Notes under the pieces: model-generated | Databases searched by the model: none | What the model saw: only the letters and a program-made list of their open reading frames with translations | What the model was told of the DNA's origin: nothing | Program-made: the position numbers and the translations under genes | Part shown: positions 53,516 through 64,000 of the stretch, one piece after another | Layout of the letters: each line of letters starts with the position of its first letter | Position numbering within the stretch: the first letter of the stretch is position 1 | Assembly (NCBI GenBank): GCA_016777585.1 | Contig: JADHRD010000001.1 | Coordinates: 1 to 64,000 of the forward strand | Source: Rhodospirillales bacterium | GTDB taxonomy: Bacteria; Pseudomonadota; Alphaproteobacteria; Rhodospirillales; UBA2165 | Reading direction: 5' to 3' | Length of the DNA stretch: 64,000 nucleotides

Positions 53516-55504
53516 ATGATCATTGAAAGCGGCCATTTCGTTCTAATTCTCTCCCTTCTGATGGCATTTCTTCAGTCAACGGTGCCGATGATAGGAGTGC
53601 ACCTACGCAATAATCAGTTAATGGCTATTGCTGCACCCGCGGCAATAATCCAATTTGTTCTAATTTTAGGTTCATTTCTCGCTTTAACGTACGCATACGT
53701 TGTATCTGATTTTTCTGTAATCAACGTTACTTCCAATTCTCATACAGCTAAACCCCTCTTATATAAAGTGAGCGGAGTTTGGGGTAATCACGAAGGGTCC
53801 ATGCTACTTTGGGCTCTTATACTCTCAGGCTATGGAGCAGCAATTGCATTATTTGGTGGCAACTTAACTCCCACTTTAAAAGTTAGAGTCCTTGGGGTGC
53901 AAGCTATGCTTGGTGTTGGTATTCTCGCTTTTATTTTGTTCACCTCCAACCCCTTTTTAAGGGTTTTTCCAGCACCAGAAAATGGTAGTGGTTTAAACCC
54001 ACTACTACAAGATCCTGGGCTAGCATTTCATCCCCCCTTACTCTATCTAGGTTATGTTGGTCTCTCTCTAACATTCTCGTTTGCAGTAGCTGCGCTCATC
54101 GAAGGAAGAGTAGATGCAGCTTGGGCACGTTGGGTAAGACCTTGGACTTTAGCCGCGTGGGGGTTTCTCACCGGAGGCATTGTTCTCGGCTCGTGGTGGG
54201 CCTACTACGAATTAGGCTGGGGAGGATGGTGGTTTTGGGACCCCGTAGAAAATGCCTCGTTCATGCCATGGCTTGCAGCAACTGCGTTATTACACTCTTC
54301 CATTGTATCAGAGAAACGGGATAGCTTAAAATCTTGGACGATATTCCTAGCCATTGTTGCCTTCGGTTTAAGTTTGTTAGGAACTTTTCTGGTGAGATCA
54401 GGGGTCATTACTTCTGTACATGCATTCGCATCTGACCCAACTCGTGGAGTGTTTATATTACTGTTACTGGTAGTAACGATTGGGGGAGCCTTTTTATTGT
54501 TCGCTTGGCGCGGGCCCAGTTTAAAAACAGATGGTATTTTTCATCCTGTCTCTCGGGAGGGGGGATTGATTCTAAATAATTTTATTCTTACCATCGCGGC
54601 CGCGTCAATTCTCCTTGGAACGTTGTATCCGTTATTTGTAGATGTTCTGGAATTAGGCAAAGTTTCTGTCGGCGCACCATATTTTGAGAGCGTTTTTGTA
54701 CCAATGATGATACCCATGATTGTCGTTATGGGCATTGCTCCTTTTTTGAGATGGAAACGTGGCGATTTTAATAAAACTACAAATAAATTAAAGGTCGTGG
54801 GGGTAATTTCGCTGATCGGTGGTTGTTTTGTTTGGCTCATAGTTGATCGCTCTAGTGCTCTATCATCTTTAGGTATAGCATTATCAATTTGGTTGTTTTC
54901 AGCGACGTTCGTTGAATTAACCTCCCGTATTAAACTTTTTCAGGTACCCTTAAAAGATAGTATGCGAAGTATTATACGCCAACCACGGGCAAGTTGGGGG
55001 ATGACCTTTGCCCATATGGGATTGGCAATAGCGGTAGCTGGTATCACTGCATCGAGCACCTGGAAAGTTGAGAGCATCCAAGTTATGAAGTTTGGTGACC
55101 AAGTTAAAGTCGCTGGTTATACGTATACCCTAAAAGAAGTCAGAAAGGTACAAGGCCCTAATTACATAGCAACACGCGGGATTTTTAGTGTTAAAAAAGG
55201 CGATAACTTTAACGTAACGCTTAAACCAGAAAAACGAGAATATCAAACTCGTACCATGGTTACGACTGAAGCCGCAATCTACTCGACATTCTTTGGCGAC
55301 TTATATGCCGTTGTTGGTGATCGAGATGAAAATTCTGGCGGGTATATCACAAGAATCTACTTTAACCCCCTTGTGCCCTGGATGTGGGCTGGCGCTATCC
55401 TCATGGTTCTTGGGGCTGCAATTAGTCTGACTGATCGTCGTCATCGCGTTGGAGCTCCAGCGCGCAATGCAAATATTGGCACTAGTCAGGTCATTGTTAA
55501 ATGA
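53516..55504 (+). CDS. ccmF: Cytochrome c maturation protein CcmF
   Basis: VWGNHEGSMLLWALIL, LLQDPGLAFHPPLLYLGYVGLS, YYELGWGGWWFWDPVENASFMPWL. Confidence 0.98.
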   Translation: MIIESGHFVLILSLLMAFLQSTVPMIGVHLRNNQLMAIAAPAAIIQFVLILGSFLALTYAYVVSDFSVINVTSNSHTAKPLLYKVSGVWGNHEGSMLLWALILSGYGAAIALFGGNLTPTLKVRVLGVQAMLGVGILAFILFTSNPFLRVFPAPENGSGLNPLLQDPGLAFHPPLLYLGYVGLSLTFSFAVAALIEGRVDAAWARWVRPWTLAAWGFLTGGIVLGSWWAYYELGWGGWWFWDPVENASFMPWLAATALLHSSIVSEKRDSLKSWTIFLAIVAFGLSLLGTFLVRSGVITSVHAFASDPTRGVFILLLLVVTIGGAFLLFAWRGPSLKTDGIFHPVSREGGLILNNFILTIAAASILLGTLYPLFVDVLELGKVSVGAPYFESVFVPMMIPMIVVMGIAPFLRWKRGDFNKTTNKLKVVGVISLIGGCFVWLIVDRSSALSSLGIALSIWLFSATFVELTSRIKLFQVPLKDSMRSIIRQPRASWGMTFAHMGLAIAVAGITASSTWKVESIQVMKFGDQVKVAGYTYTLKEVRKVQGPNYIATRGIFSVKKGDNFNVTLKPEKREYQTRTMVTTEAAIYSTFFGDLYAVVGDRDENSGGYITRIYFNPLVPWMWAGAILMVLGAAISLTDRRHRVGAPARNANIGTSQVIVK

Positions 55505-56040
55505 TGAAGCGCCTAGCTTATTTTCTCCCTCTTGTTTTATTAGCAATTCTTGCCGCATATTTTTCTGCTGGTCTGGGCAGAGATCCTCAAACACTTGACT
55601 CAGTTTTAATTAACAAAAAAGTACCAGAATTCTCCCTACCTCCAATAAGAGGTTTTAATGCGGGTCTATCAAATAACGATTTCTTGAATAAAGTGGTTCT
55701 TGTTAATATTTTTGGTTCTTGGTGTGTTTCCTGTCGGATTGAACACCCGTTTCTTATGGAATTAAAGAAGAAGGGTGTAATTCCAATTTACGGGATTAAT
55801 TGGCGAGAGCAGAACCAAGACGATGGGCCCCGATGGTTAAAAAAATTTGGTAATCCATATAGTTTAATTGGCGATGATCCAAAAAGTAGGGGGGCAATCG
55901 CATTTGGTGTCACCGGTGCTCCCGAAACATTCTTGGTTGATCAAAGAGGTATTGTGAGGCTGAAACATATGGGTCCAATAACCCAGCAAAATTGGAATGA
56001 TACACTAAAACCGGCAATAGATAAGTTGAAAAATAGATGA
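55501..56040 (+). CDS. ccmG: Thiol:disulfide interchange protein CcmG/DsbE
   Basis: VNIFGSWCVSCRIEHPFLMEL, GVTGAPETFLVDQRG. Confidence 0.95.
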   Translation: MMKRLAYFLPLVLLAILAAYFSAGLGRDPQTLDSVLINKKVPEFSLPPIRGFNAGLSNNDFLNKVVLVNIFGSWCVSCRIEHPFLMELKKKGVIPIYGINWREQNQDDGPRWLKKFGNPYSLIGDDPKSRGAIAFGVTGAPETFLVDQRGIVRLKHMGPITQQNWNDTLKPAIDKLKNR

Positions 56041-56468
56041 AATTCCTGATTTTAACAATTACCCTATTATTGAGTTCAAATTTTGTGCATGCTGTCGATC
56101 CCGGTGAAATTCTGAAAGATAGCAGTTTAGAAATTCGCGCTCGAGCAATTAGTAAAGATCTTCGTTGCGTTGTTTGTCAGAACCAATCCATTGATGACTC
56201 GGATGCTGAACTAGCCCGAGATCTTAGAATACTTGTTAGAGACCGCATTCTAGAGGGAGATAGTGATCAAGCTGTCATAGATTATGTTGTTTCAAGGTAT
56301 GGTGATTTTGTATTACTTAACCCACCGGTGAAAGGTGTAACTTTTGTTCTTTGGTTTGGTCCAATAGTGATTACATTAATCGGATTTATTTGTTTAATAT
56401 TATTTTTTCGTCGTCAAAAGCCACTTATTCAAGATTTGAAGAAGAATAATGCTGAGGTAAAAAAATGA
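56037..56468 (+). CDS. ccmH: Cytochrome c maturation protein CcmH
   Basis: LRCVVCQNQSIDDSDAELARDLR, VSRYGDFVLLNPP. Confidence 0.97.
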   Translation: MKFLILTITLLLSSNFVHAVDPGEILKDSSLEIRARAISKDLRCVVCQNQSIDDSDAELARDLRILVRDRILEGDSDQAVIDYVVSRYGDFVLLNPPVKGVTFVLWFGPIVITLIGFICLILFFRRQKPLIQDLKKNNAEVKK

Positions 56469-57586
56469 CGCTCTTAGTTACTTTTGGAAGCATACTTTTA
56501 ATTGTCCTGGCACTGCTGACTTTGTCAATATTACGGTCGAAGAAGGCCTTGCTAAGCAAGCATAACTCAGTCGTCTATCAAGACCAAATTGATGAAATTA
56601 AGAGAGATGTCGATCGTGGCCTGCTAAGTAAGGATGAGGCAACGCTGCTCGGAATTGAAATACAAAAACGTCTAGAAAAAGCGCCAGCCGAGGACCTTGA
56701 CCAAGCCCACCGTGATACGCCAATCACAAAGGCTACCATATTAACATGTATTTTGTTAATTACTATTATTCCAGTAACAACTATTGCTACATATAATTAT
56801 CTTGGATCTCCAACAAAACCTGACCTACCTTTTGCCTCAAGAAAGGTACCCACTCCTGTTAATACAGCAGATATTGAGATGAATAAGTTAGTCAACGCTC
56901 TAAAGAAACGTATGAACGCAAATCCTGAAAAAATTGATGGTTGGTTGCTGCTTGGACGAACGCTCTCAACCTTGAAACGTTTTGATGAAGCTTCTAATGC
57001 ATTTAAACGCGCCTTTTTAATTGACTCATCAAAGGCGCAAATCGCAACATCAATAGCAGAAACATTATTTATGGCGCGAAGTGGGCTTTTTAAAGACGAA
57101 AGCCGTAAATACCTCAAAATAGCACTAAAATTAAACCCACGAGAATATAAAGCTCTTTATTATATGGGTCTTGATCTTGCTCGGCAAAATAATTACCGTG
57201 AGGCAGTCCAGACTTGGGTAAATTTAATCGCAATTTCACCGAAGGAAGCACCATGGCTATCTAACGTACGACGACAATTAGCTGAAGTCGCGTCAACCGG
57301 TAATCTAACTATTTCTCAATTTATTCCACAATTAAATTCCACTGAGAGAAAAGCTACGCTGCCTCCGAGAGGGCCGACCCAAAATGATATTAAGGCGGCA
57401 CAGGAAATGTCCAATGAAGATAGACAGGCCTTTATTCGCTCAATGGTGGAGAGGCTCGCAGATCGTTTAAAAGAAAAACCAAACGATTTAAACGGTTGGA
57501 GAAGACTAGCTCGAGCATACCGGGTTCTAGGAGAGACAAAGAAGGCCGAACAGGCAGAAATACGTATAAAAAAATTAAAAAATTAA
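56465..57586 (+). CDS. ccmI: c-type cytochrome biogenesis protein CcmI (TPR)
   Basis: N-terminal TM and coiled coil, TPR region DGWLLLGRTLSTLKRFDEASNAFKRAF; operon position. Confidence 0.9.
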   Translation: MTLLVTFGSILLIVLALLTLSILRSKKALLSKHNSVVYQDQIDEIKRDVDRGLLSKDEATLLGIEIQKRLEKAPAEDLDQAHRDTPITKATILTCILLITIIPVTTIATYNYLGSPTKPDLPFASRKVPTPVNTADIEMNKLVNALKKRMNANPEKIDGWLLLGRTLSTLKRFDEASNAFKRAFLIDSSKAQIATSIAETLFMARSGLFKDESRKYLKIALKLNPREYKALYYMGLDLARQNNYREAVQTWVNLIAISPKEAPWLSNVRRQLAEVASTGNLTISQFIPQLNSTERKATLPPRGPTQNDIKAAQEMSNEDRQAFIRSMVERLADRLKEKPNDLNGWRRLARAYRVLGETKKAEQAEIRIKKLKN

Positions 57587-57606
57587 ACTCTAAAAATTAT
57601 ATGATA

Positions 57607-58911
57607 TTAATCAAACATTGTATTCGGAAGAAAAGTAGCTATTTCTGGAAAAGCGACTAAAATTATTAAACAAACTCCCATCGCGATCCAGAAAGGCCAG
57701 ATTCCTCTAAAAATCGTCCCCATCGATACATCTTGTGCAACGCTTTTTACAACAAATACATTGAGTCCAACAGGTGGGCTTATTAAACCCATCTCTAAAA
57801 CAATAACTACTACGATCCCAAACCAAATAGGGCTCATTCCTAATTGGGTGATAACCTCGAAGGCTACGGGAAGCGTTAAGACAAGCATTGCCAGTCCTTC
57901 AAGGAATGTTCCCAAAAATATATAAGTTACTAAAATTAAGATTACTATACCCGTTTTCCCCACATCAAGATTAACTAAAAATGTTACCAGATCAGCTGGT
58001 ATATGGGTTAGTGCCATGAAAGGAATAAATACATGCGCACCAATAAGGATCATAAAAACAGTAGCCGTTGTTTGAAGGGTCTGAAGAATGACAAATGTCA
58101 TTTTATCTCGATCTAGAGATTTGCGAGATAATGCAACTAGGAATGCCAAAACAGCTCCGACACCGGCAGCTTCTACAGGTGTGAAAATACCTATATAAAT
58201 TCCACCAATAGTGGCAACGACTATTGCTACCATCGCAAAAGCTTTACGCAACGATCGTATTCTTTCCTTAAAACTACTTATTGGCCCCGCTGGCCCAATT
58301 TCTGGTTTTAATCGCGTTACGATTGCAATAGCTAGTAAAAACATACAGGTTAATAAAATGCCCGGAATAATTCCAGCCATAAAAAGTCGACCTATAGATT
58401 GTTCTGTAAGTATCGCGTATATTATTAGGCCCGTTGAAGGTGGAATTAATATTCCAAGAGTACCGCCTGCGGCAACAGCACCAGTCGCCAAACCATCATC
58501 ATACTTAAAACGCTTCATCTCAGGGAGAGCAACACGACCCATTGTTATGGCCGAAGCAATTGAAGAGCCACTCAAAGCTGCAAAGCCAGCGCAACCAGCG
58601 ATCGTAGCACTGGCTAACCCGCCTCTCCAATGACCTACCCAGCAATACGCGGCATTAAAAAGATCGCGGCTCATTCCAGATACACCCGCCAAATTACCCA
58701 TTAAAACAAACAATGGAATTACCGTAAGAGTTAAGGTCACGGATATTTCAAATGTTTCTGTGCCTAGAACACTCAACGCTGCCGCGTAACCATTAATGGC
58801 CGCTGTTCCAAAAAATCCAACTGCCAACATAGCCATAGCAACGGGAACCCTAAAAATTAACATGGCAAATAAAGCAAAAAGACCAATAAAACCAATAGCC
58901 GTAACTGACAA
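57607..58911 (-). CDS. TRAP transporter large permease (DctM family)
   Basis: SGSSIASAITMGRVALPEMKR, AAGGTLGILIPPSTGLIIYAILTEQSIGRLFMAG. Confidence 0.95.
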   Translation of the reverse strand: MSVTAIGFIGLFALFAMLIFRVPVAMAMLAVGFFGTAAINGYAAALSVLGTETFEISVTLTLTVIPLFVLMGNLAGVSGMSRDLFNAAYCWVGHWRGGLASATIAGCAGFAALSGSSIASAITMGRVALPEMKRFKYDDGLATGAVAAGGTLGILIPPSTGLIIYAILTEQSIGRLFMAGIIPGILLTCMFLLAIAIVTRLKPEIGPAGPISSFKERIRSLRKAFAMVAIVVATIGGIYIGIFTPVEAAGVGAVLAFLVALSRKSLDRDKMTFVILQTLQTTATVFMILIGAHVFIPFMALTHIPADLVTFLVNLDVGKTGIVILILVTYIFLGTFLEGLAMLVLTLPVAFEVITQLGMSPIWFGIVVVIVLEMGLISPPVGLNVFVVKSVAQDVSMGTIFRGIWPFWIAMGVCLIILVAFPEIATFLPNTMFD

Positions 58912-58951
58912 TTACTTCTCCTTTTTATTGGGCATCTAACCCGTCATTCAA

Positions 58952-59464
58952 TTATTCTAAATTATATCCACGCAATAGTGCTATTAATTCAAATAGTAAA
59001 ACGATCGCGTAAAGTGCCATTCCGAAGGCTAAAATCCAAAAAAATGGTTGCAATGTTATTTCTAATGACCGTGTGGTTTCGCCGTATTCGGCTGCGTTAA
59101 TTCCACTTCCTATGAGCACCCAAATTAGAATACACATCATTAAGGTGCCGAGTAGTTTAACAAATATATCAGTCCATCGGGTGAATCTTGGTCCCGTTAC
59201 GAGACTTAATATTTCTACAATTACTTGTCCACCTTTTCGGCCGCTGTAAGCAACGCTAAAGGCTACTGTCGCCATAAGAAATATTTGATTAAAATCATCT
59301 GTACCAAATATGGGTGAATTAAATACATAGCGAAAGATCACGGCCGTAACGATAAGCACAGCAAGGCCAATAAGCGCTATCCCACCAGCGTATAAAGTAA
59401 TAGGATGAATACAACGATCTATAAAGACGAGCGTTGCATCCACCCTGTTCTTCTTATCCTTCAT
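58952..59464 (-). CDS. TRAP transporter small permease (DctQ family)
   Basis: 4-TM small permease between DctP and DctM homologues; VIFRYVFNSPIFGTDDFNQI. Confidence 0.9.
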   Translation of the reverse strand: MKDKKNRVDATLVFIDRCIHPITLYAGGIALIGLAVLIVTAVIFRYVFNSPIFGTDDFNQIFLMATVAFSVAYSGRKGGQVIVEILSLVTGPRFTRWTDIFVKLLGTLMMCILIWVLIGSGINAAEYGETTRSLEITLQPFFWILAFGMALYAIVLLFELIALLRGYNLE

Positions 59465-59479
59465 TAAATTGTCTAAACT

Positions 59480-60505
59480 TTACTGAGTAACGGCTTTATA
59501 AATTGCCCGAGCAGGTATACCTGCCTTTTCTTTTTTTGCTATAAACTGTTCAACAGACTGCGCAGTAGCATTATTAAATTCTGCTGCAGCCGACTGAGAT
59601 AATTGAATAAACTTTACGCCTTTCTGCTCATTCTTTGCTGTCGCAAGCTGTTTAGCATCAATATTGCCCCAATAATTTGCAGCGAACATACTTAAGCCCC
59701 TTCCACTATGTTTATTTATAGCTTTCTTATGCGAGGAAGAGAGGCCTTCGTAGGCTTGCTTATTCATAAAAATATATAACATTGTTGTGGGGCCATTCAT
59801 TCCAGCGGTAACGTATTCGCCAGGCTCAGCTAGACGCCAAGGTCTATACAATGCTCCCGGAGAAATATAAACACCATCTAAAACGCCTGTTTGAAGGGAG
59901 TTATAAGCTTTCGTAACAGGCATATAAACAGCCGCAGCTCCCCATGCCCTTAACTGAGGAATATTGCTTGGTGATGGAGCTCTAATTTTTAAACCTTTAA
60001 TATCTCCAATTTTTGAAACCGGATTTTTACGAGTAATGAGTATTGCTGGCCAATTTGCAAAAATACCCAATACTTTTACTTTTGCATACTCTGATTTAAG
60101 GTGTTTATCATATATACTCCAAGCTTTCTTTGTAACCTCTTGTGATGAATTGCCCACACCTGGTTGTGCGACAGTCATAGTTCGAGGGAATAGTTTTGGA
60201 GTATACCCATGCACACCAAAAGTTATTTCCGCTACATTTTCAATGACACGCTTGTACTGTGCTTTTGGCCCTTTTCCCAACTGACCGCTAGGGTATAATT
60301 TGAGTTTTAATGATCCACCAGTCTCAGATGCAATATTTTTTGCTAAATGCGGCAATATTCCCTTATTAACTGGATGTTTTGCTGACATAAAAGTCGCCAT
60401 TTTTAATTCTTTAGCTTCGGCTTGCCTCAGATCACCTTGCGTAAAGAAAAATGTTGTTAAAAAAATAACAGCTGTAAATATAAATGACTTTTTGTAAAAA
60501 AGCAT
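59480..60505 (-). CDS. TRAP transporter solute-binding protein (DctP family)
   Basis: Signal peptide MLFYKKSFIFTAVIFLTTFFF; GLKIRAPSPSN, LQTGVLDGVYISP; ATG at 60505 preferred over the track's 60586. Confidence 0.92.
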   Translation of the reverse strand: MLFYKKSFIFTAVIFLTTFFFTQGDLRQAEAKELKMATFMSAKHPVNKGILPHLAKNIASETGGSLKLKLYPSGQLGKGPKAQYKRVIENVAEITFGVHGYTPKLFPRTMTVAQPGVGNSSQEVTKKAWSIYDKHLKSEYAKVKVLGIFANWPAILITRKNPVSKIGDIKGLKIRAPSPSNIPQLRAWGAAAVYMPVTKAYNSLQTGVLDGVYISPGALYRPWRLAEPGEYVTAGMNGPTTMLYIFMNKQAYEGLSSSHKKAINKHSGRGLSMFAANYWGNIDAKQLATAKNEQKGVKFIQLSQSAAAEFNNATAQSVEQFIAKKEKAGIPARAIYKAVTQ

Positions 60506-60761
60506 AGTGTAATATCCCCCCAGAATATTTATTTTATAATATTTTTCATAATTCATATCTGATAAAATTGAATTTTTAAAATTCAAACAGAAATATAAAT
60601 TATGGACTTTTCTCCCAGTAGAGAGAGTATATCATTAGTTGCTAATACTAAAACAAATAATTTTATATTTCACACAACGAAATACTAAGTTAAAATTTTT
60701 ATATTTAATTTATGATCTATCATTAAAATTTTACCGTTTAGATTTGTTTCGATTATATGGA

Positions 60762-61097
60762 TCAATACTTTATGAGATCAATCTTAGATGCCAAAATAAA
60801 ATCATTCTCATGCAAACCATCAATTTCATGAGTATAAATATAAATTCTAGCATAACCCCATCCAAATTCGATATCAGGGTGATGTCCCTCTTCTTCTGCG
60901 ATTGCTGCAACACGGTCAATGAATTTCAGGGAATGTTTAAAATCTTCAAATTTAAATTCACGCTTTAATTTAGAGCTTTGTTCCGTCAAATCCCATTTTG
61001 GTATTTGCTTCTTATATTCATTCGCTTCATCTAATGGTAAAGGGATTATGCCACCTTGACATGAAACACACGACTTATTGTTAAGATCTCCGACCAT
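60762..61097 (-). CDS. phhB: 4a-hydroxytetrahydrobiopterin (pterin-4a-carbinolamine) dehydratase
   Basis: FKHSLKFIDRVAAIAEEEGHHPDIEFGWGYARIYIYTHEIDGLHENDFILA. Confidence 0.93.
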   Translation of the reverse strand: MVGDLNNKSCVSCQGGIIPLPLDEANEYKKQIPKWDLTEQSSKLKREFKFEDFKHSLKFIDRVAAIAEEEGHHPDIEFGWGYARIYIYTHEIDGLHENDFILASKIDLIKY

Positions 61098-61284
61098 GAA
61101 TTAACTCCATAAGATTAAACATAAGGAAATGATAATAGCTCCGAACTAAAATACCAATTATATAATATAGACAACCTTTTAGTAAATATGAGATTTGACA
61201 CCATGATTTGATCATTTAAGCTAAAGATAAATTTAATCTAAACATACAAAAAAGGGCAGGCGTACTGAGGCCTGGGGAAAATAT

Positions 61285-62490
61285 ATGACTGAAGCGTTTA
61301 TATGCGATGCAATAAGAACTCCGATTGGCCGTTATGGTGGAAGTCTATCGACAATCCGAACAGATGACTTAGCCGCCTTACCAATTTCTGCTTTGATGGA
61401 ACGAAATTCATCAGTTGATTGGGGGAAAGTCGACGACGTTATTTATGGTTGTGTTAATCAATCAGGTGAAGACAACCGAAATATTGCAAGGATGGCATTG
61501 CTACTAGCAGGACTTCCGGAGGCAGTTCCAGGCGTTTCTGTAAATAGATTGTGTGCATCTGGAATGCATGCAGTTGGCAGTGCAGCGCGTGGCATTAAAT
61601 CTGGAGATGCTGATTTATTTATAGCGGGAGGTGTTGAAGGCATGTCAAGATCACCATTTGTTATGGCAAAAGCAACTTCCGCCTTTTCTAGAAATGCCGA
61701 AATTTATGATACGACAATGGGGTGGAGGTTTGTTAACCCCAAAATGAAGCAGTTGTATGGTATTGATGAAATGGGCACGACAGCGGAGAATGTAGCAAAC
61801 GATTTTAATATATCTCGAGAAGACCAGGATCAAATGGCGCTACGAAGTCAAATAAAGGCTGAAAAGGCCCAATCCAATGGTGATCTCGCAAACGAAATCC
61901 TCCCTGTTAATATTCCTCAGCGTAAAGGGGAAGACATTATTTTTGATATGGATGAACATTTAAGGCCGGGTTCTACAATAGAAGGCTTACAAAAGCTGCG
62001 TCCAGCATTCCAGGAAGGCGGCTCAGTTACCGCAGGTAATTCATCAGGCATTAACGATGGCTCCTGCGCATTAATAATTGCGTCTGAAGACACAGCAAAA
62101 GCAAATGGACTTACACCAAAAGCGAGAATTCTTGGACTCGCTGCGGGAGGCGTTCCACCCCGGGTTATGGGCATTGGCCCAGTTCCGTCTACTCAGAAAC
62201 TAATGGCTCGACTTGGCTTAAAAATGAATGATTTAGATATTATAGAATTAAATGAAGCATTTGCAGCTCAGGGGCTTGCGGTGCTTCGGGAACTTGGTGT
62301 CGATGATGATGACCCTAGAGTAAATCCTCAAGGGGGGGCCATCGCACTTGGTCATCCTTTAGGTGCGAGCGGTGCGCGTCTTGTTACCACAGCAATGTAC
62401 CAACTTCAACGTACTAAAAAGAAAACAGCACTCTGCACAATGTGTGTCGGAGTTGGTCAAGGCTCCTCTATTATTATTGAGAGGGTATAA
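61285..62490 (+). CDS. Thiolase, 3-oxoadipyl-CoA thiolase-like
   Basis: DAIRTPIGRYGG, VNRLCASGMHAV, ELNEAFAAQ, GGAIALGHPLGASGAR, CTMCVGVGQG; the pcaF/paaJ assignment is by overall resemblance only. Confidence 0.9.
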   Translation: MTEAFICDAIRTPIGRYGGSLSTIRTDDLAALPISALMERNSSVDWGKVDDVIYGCVNQSGEDNRNIARMALLLAGLPEAVPGVSVNRLCASGMHAVGSAARGIKSGDADLFIAGGVEGMSRSPFVMAKATSAFSRNAEIYDTTMGWRFVNPKMKQLYGIDEMGTTAENVANDFNISREDQDQMALRSQIKAEKAQSNGDLANEILPVNIPQRKGEDIIFDMDEHLRPGSTIEGLQKLRPAFQEGGSVTAGNSSGINDGSCALIIASEDTAKANGLTPKARILGLAAGGVPPRVMGIGPVPSTQKLMARLGLKMNDLDIIELNEAFAAQGLAVLRELGVDDDDPRVNPQGGAIALGHPLGASGARLVTTAMYQLQRTKKKTALCTMCVGVGQGSSIIIERV

Positions 62491-62694
62491 AGTTTAGTTA
62501 TAAAAATAGGGGTCCCAGTTGATCATCACATTAGTGATAAATACCACAATAATTTAAACAATTAATGTAGGTTTATTTTTCAGTAAAATCATATCCTTGA
62601 CCTAAAAAGAATTTTATCACAAATTAATTTTAAGCTGATTCGAAAGACACTAATTATAAATATTAAAAAAATTTAAATAGGGATCAAATTTAAT

Positions 62695-63999
62695 ATGACT
62701 AAATCGTTTGCTATTGTAGGCTCGGGACCTTCAGGAATGTATGCGGCTGACGCTCTGCTAAAAAAGTTTCCATCATGCAGAATCTGTGTATTTGATAAAA
62801 TACCAATGCCCTTTGGGCTTATTCGATATGGTGTAGCCCCTGATCATTTTAAAACAAAAAATACGTCTCGTCAGTTTTTAAGAACACTAGAACTGGAACA
62901 GGTTCACTATTTAGGTAACGTAGAAGTGGGGCGTGATATATCTACGGACGAACTTAAAGAGAATTTTGATGCTGTTGTCTATGCAATTGGTGCATATAAT
63001 GATCGTCAACTAGGTATCAAAGGGGAAAATCTTAGAGGAGTTTATGGCGCTTGTGCCTTTGTTGGTTGGTATAATGCCCACCCTGATTTCTGCGATCTTA
63101 ATCCAATGTTAGATGGTGAAACCGTTGCAGTAATTGGAATCGGAAACGTCGCTTTAGACGTGTGCCGCGTTTTAACCAAAACAAGAACCGAAATGGAAGG
63201 GTCCGATATCTCCACTCCAGCATTGGATAGAATCCAGTCCATGCCAATAAGGGAAGTTCATATGTTTGGCCGTAGGGGACCAATTGAGGCTGGCTTCACA
63301 CCAAAAGAATTAGGGGAAGTTCGTGACCTCGAGAGATGCGCAGCAATTGTTGATTCTAAACAGCTTCCACAAAAAATTGAGGGTAATTTTGATACCAGGG
63401 AGAAGGGTATTAAAGAAAAGAATTTAAAAATTCTTAATGAATTGGCTGAACAGAGTAAACCTCAAAAATCCATTAAAATGAATTTTCAATTTTATGCCTC
63501 TCCCACAGAGATACTTGGTAAGGAGCGGGTTGAAGGCATTCGTTTAGAGAGAACAAAAGTAATTGATGGAAAGGCTAGATCAACAGGGGAAGTGTTTGAT
63601 GTGCCATGTTGTTCAGTAATAACAGCTATCGGTTATCAAGCAGACCCGCCTGAGGGCCTCAAATTAAATGGTGCAATATTAGAAAATACAAATGGTTGTA
63701 TTAACGATAATGTCTATGTAGTGGGTTGGGCAAAACGTGGTTCAAGTGGAACAATCCCCACTAATGGACCTGACTCTCGAGCGGTAATTGAATTATTATC
63801 TGAAACTCTTGAAAATGATAATAATAAAATTAAAGGTGGATATGACTCGATATCCAAACTGCTTGAGGCTCGTAACGTTCGAACTGTTTCGATAAACGAC
63901 ATGAAAAAAATACAAGCCGCTGAAATTGATAATGCGAGAAAGAACCATCCGTGGGAAAAATTTACAAAAATAGAGTCAATGTTAGAGGTTCTAAATTAA
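62695..63999 (+). CDS. FAD-dependent ferredoxin-NADP reductase (adrenodoxin reductase/FprA-type)
   Basis: VGSGPSGMYAADALL, MPFGLIRYGVAPDH, GIGNVALDVCRVLTK, GWAKRGSSGTIPTNGPDSR. Confidence 0.93.
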   Translation: MTKSFAIVGSGPSGMYAADALLKKFPSCRICVFDKIPMPFGLIRYGVAPDHFKTKNTSRQFLRTLELEQVHYLGNVEVGRDISTDELKENFDAVVYAIGAYNDRQLGIKGENLRGVYGACAFVGWYNAHPDFCDLNPMLDGETVAVIGIGNVALDVCRVLTKTRTEMEGSDISTPALDRIQSMPIREVHMFGRRGPIEAGFTPKELGEVRDLERCAAIVDSKQLPQKIEGNFDTREKGIKEKNLKILNELAEQSKPQKSIKMNFQFYASPTEILGKERVEGIRLERTKVIDGKARSTGEVFDVPCCSVITAIGYQADPPEGLKLNGAILENTNGCINDNVYVVGWAKRGSSGTIPTNGPDSRAVIELLSETLENDNNKIKGGYDSISKLLEARNVRTVSINDMKKIQAAEIDNARKNHPWEKFTKIESMLEVLN

Positions 64000-64000
64000 A

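Noticed and set aside
60762-61097. N-terminal CxxC of PhhB as a novel feature
   Set aside because: Similar N-terminal Cys pairs occur in other bacterial PhhB proteins, so this looks ordinary.

Overview
This 64 kb window is an AT-rich, gene-dense chromosomal segment. Gene content and order suggest an alphaproteobacterium, but no taxonomic marker search was run. It is mostly core metabolism and translation. The recognisable blocks are: LPS-type glycosyltransferases; thrS-infC and rpmI-rplT-pheS-pheT; a minus-strand run ffh-rpsP-rimM-trmD-rplS-leuC-leuD-leuB-asd-sdhCDAB-zapE-mdh-sucC-sucD-sucA-sucB-lpdA; dapF-mtaB-ftsY; pgk; acnA; a complete ccmABCDEFGHI cytochrome c maturation cluster; and a DctPQM-type TRAP transporter. 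I found no rRNA, tRNA, CRISPR array, IS element or phage gene. The main items worth a second look are: (i) a gapdh-arsJ organoarsenical export pair sitting antisense between infC and rpmI-rplT; (ii) infC apparently starting at a non-canonical AUC codon, so the supplied ORF is N-terminally truncated; (iii) an uncharacterised MetE/UROD-barrel-like protein with a His-x-Cys...Cys pattern, 4 nt downstream of pheT; (iv) an orphan CHASE3/HAMP coiled-coil receptor with a degenerate chemoreceptor-like output; (v) a terminator-like structured leader upstream of ffh; (vi) a two-lipoyl-domain OdhB; (vii) a 30-bp tandem repeat making a decapeptide tail on ribosomal protein S16; and (viii) a ccmD gene missing from the ORF track.
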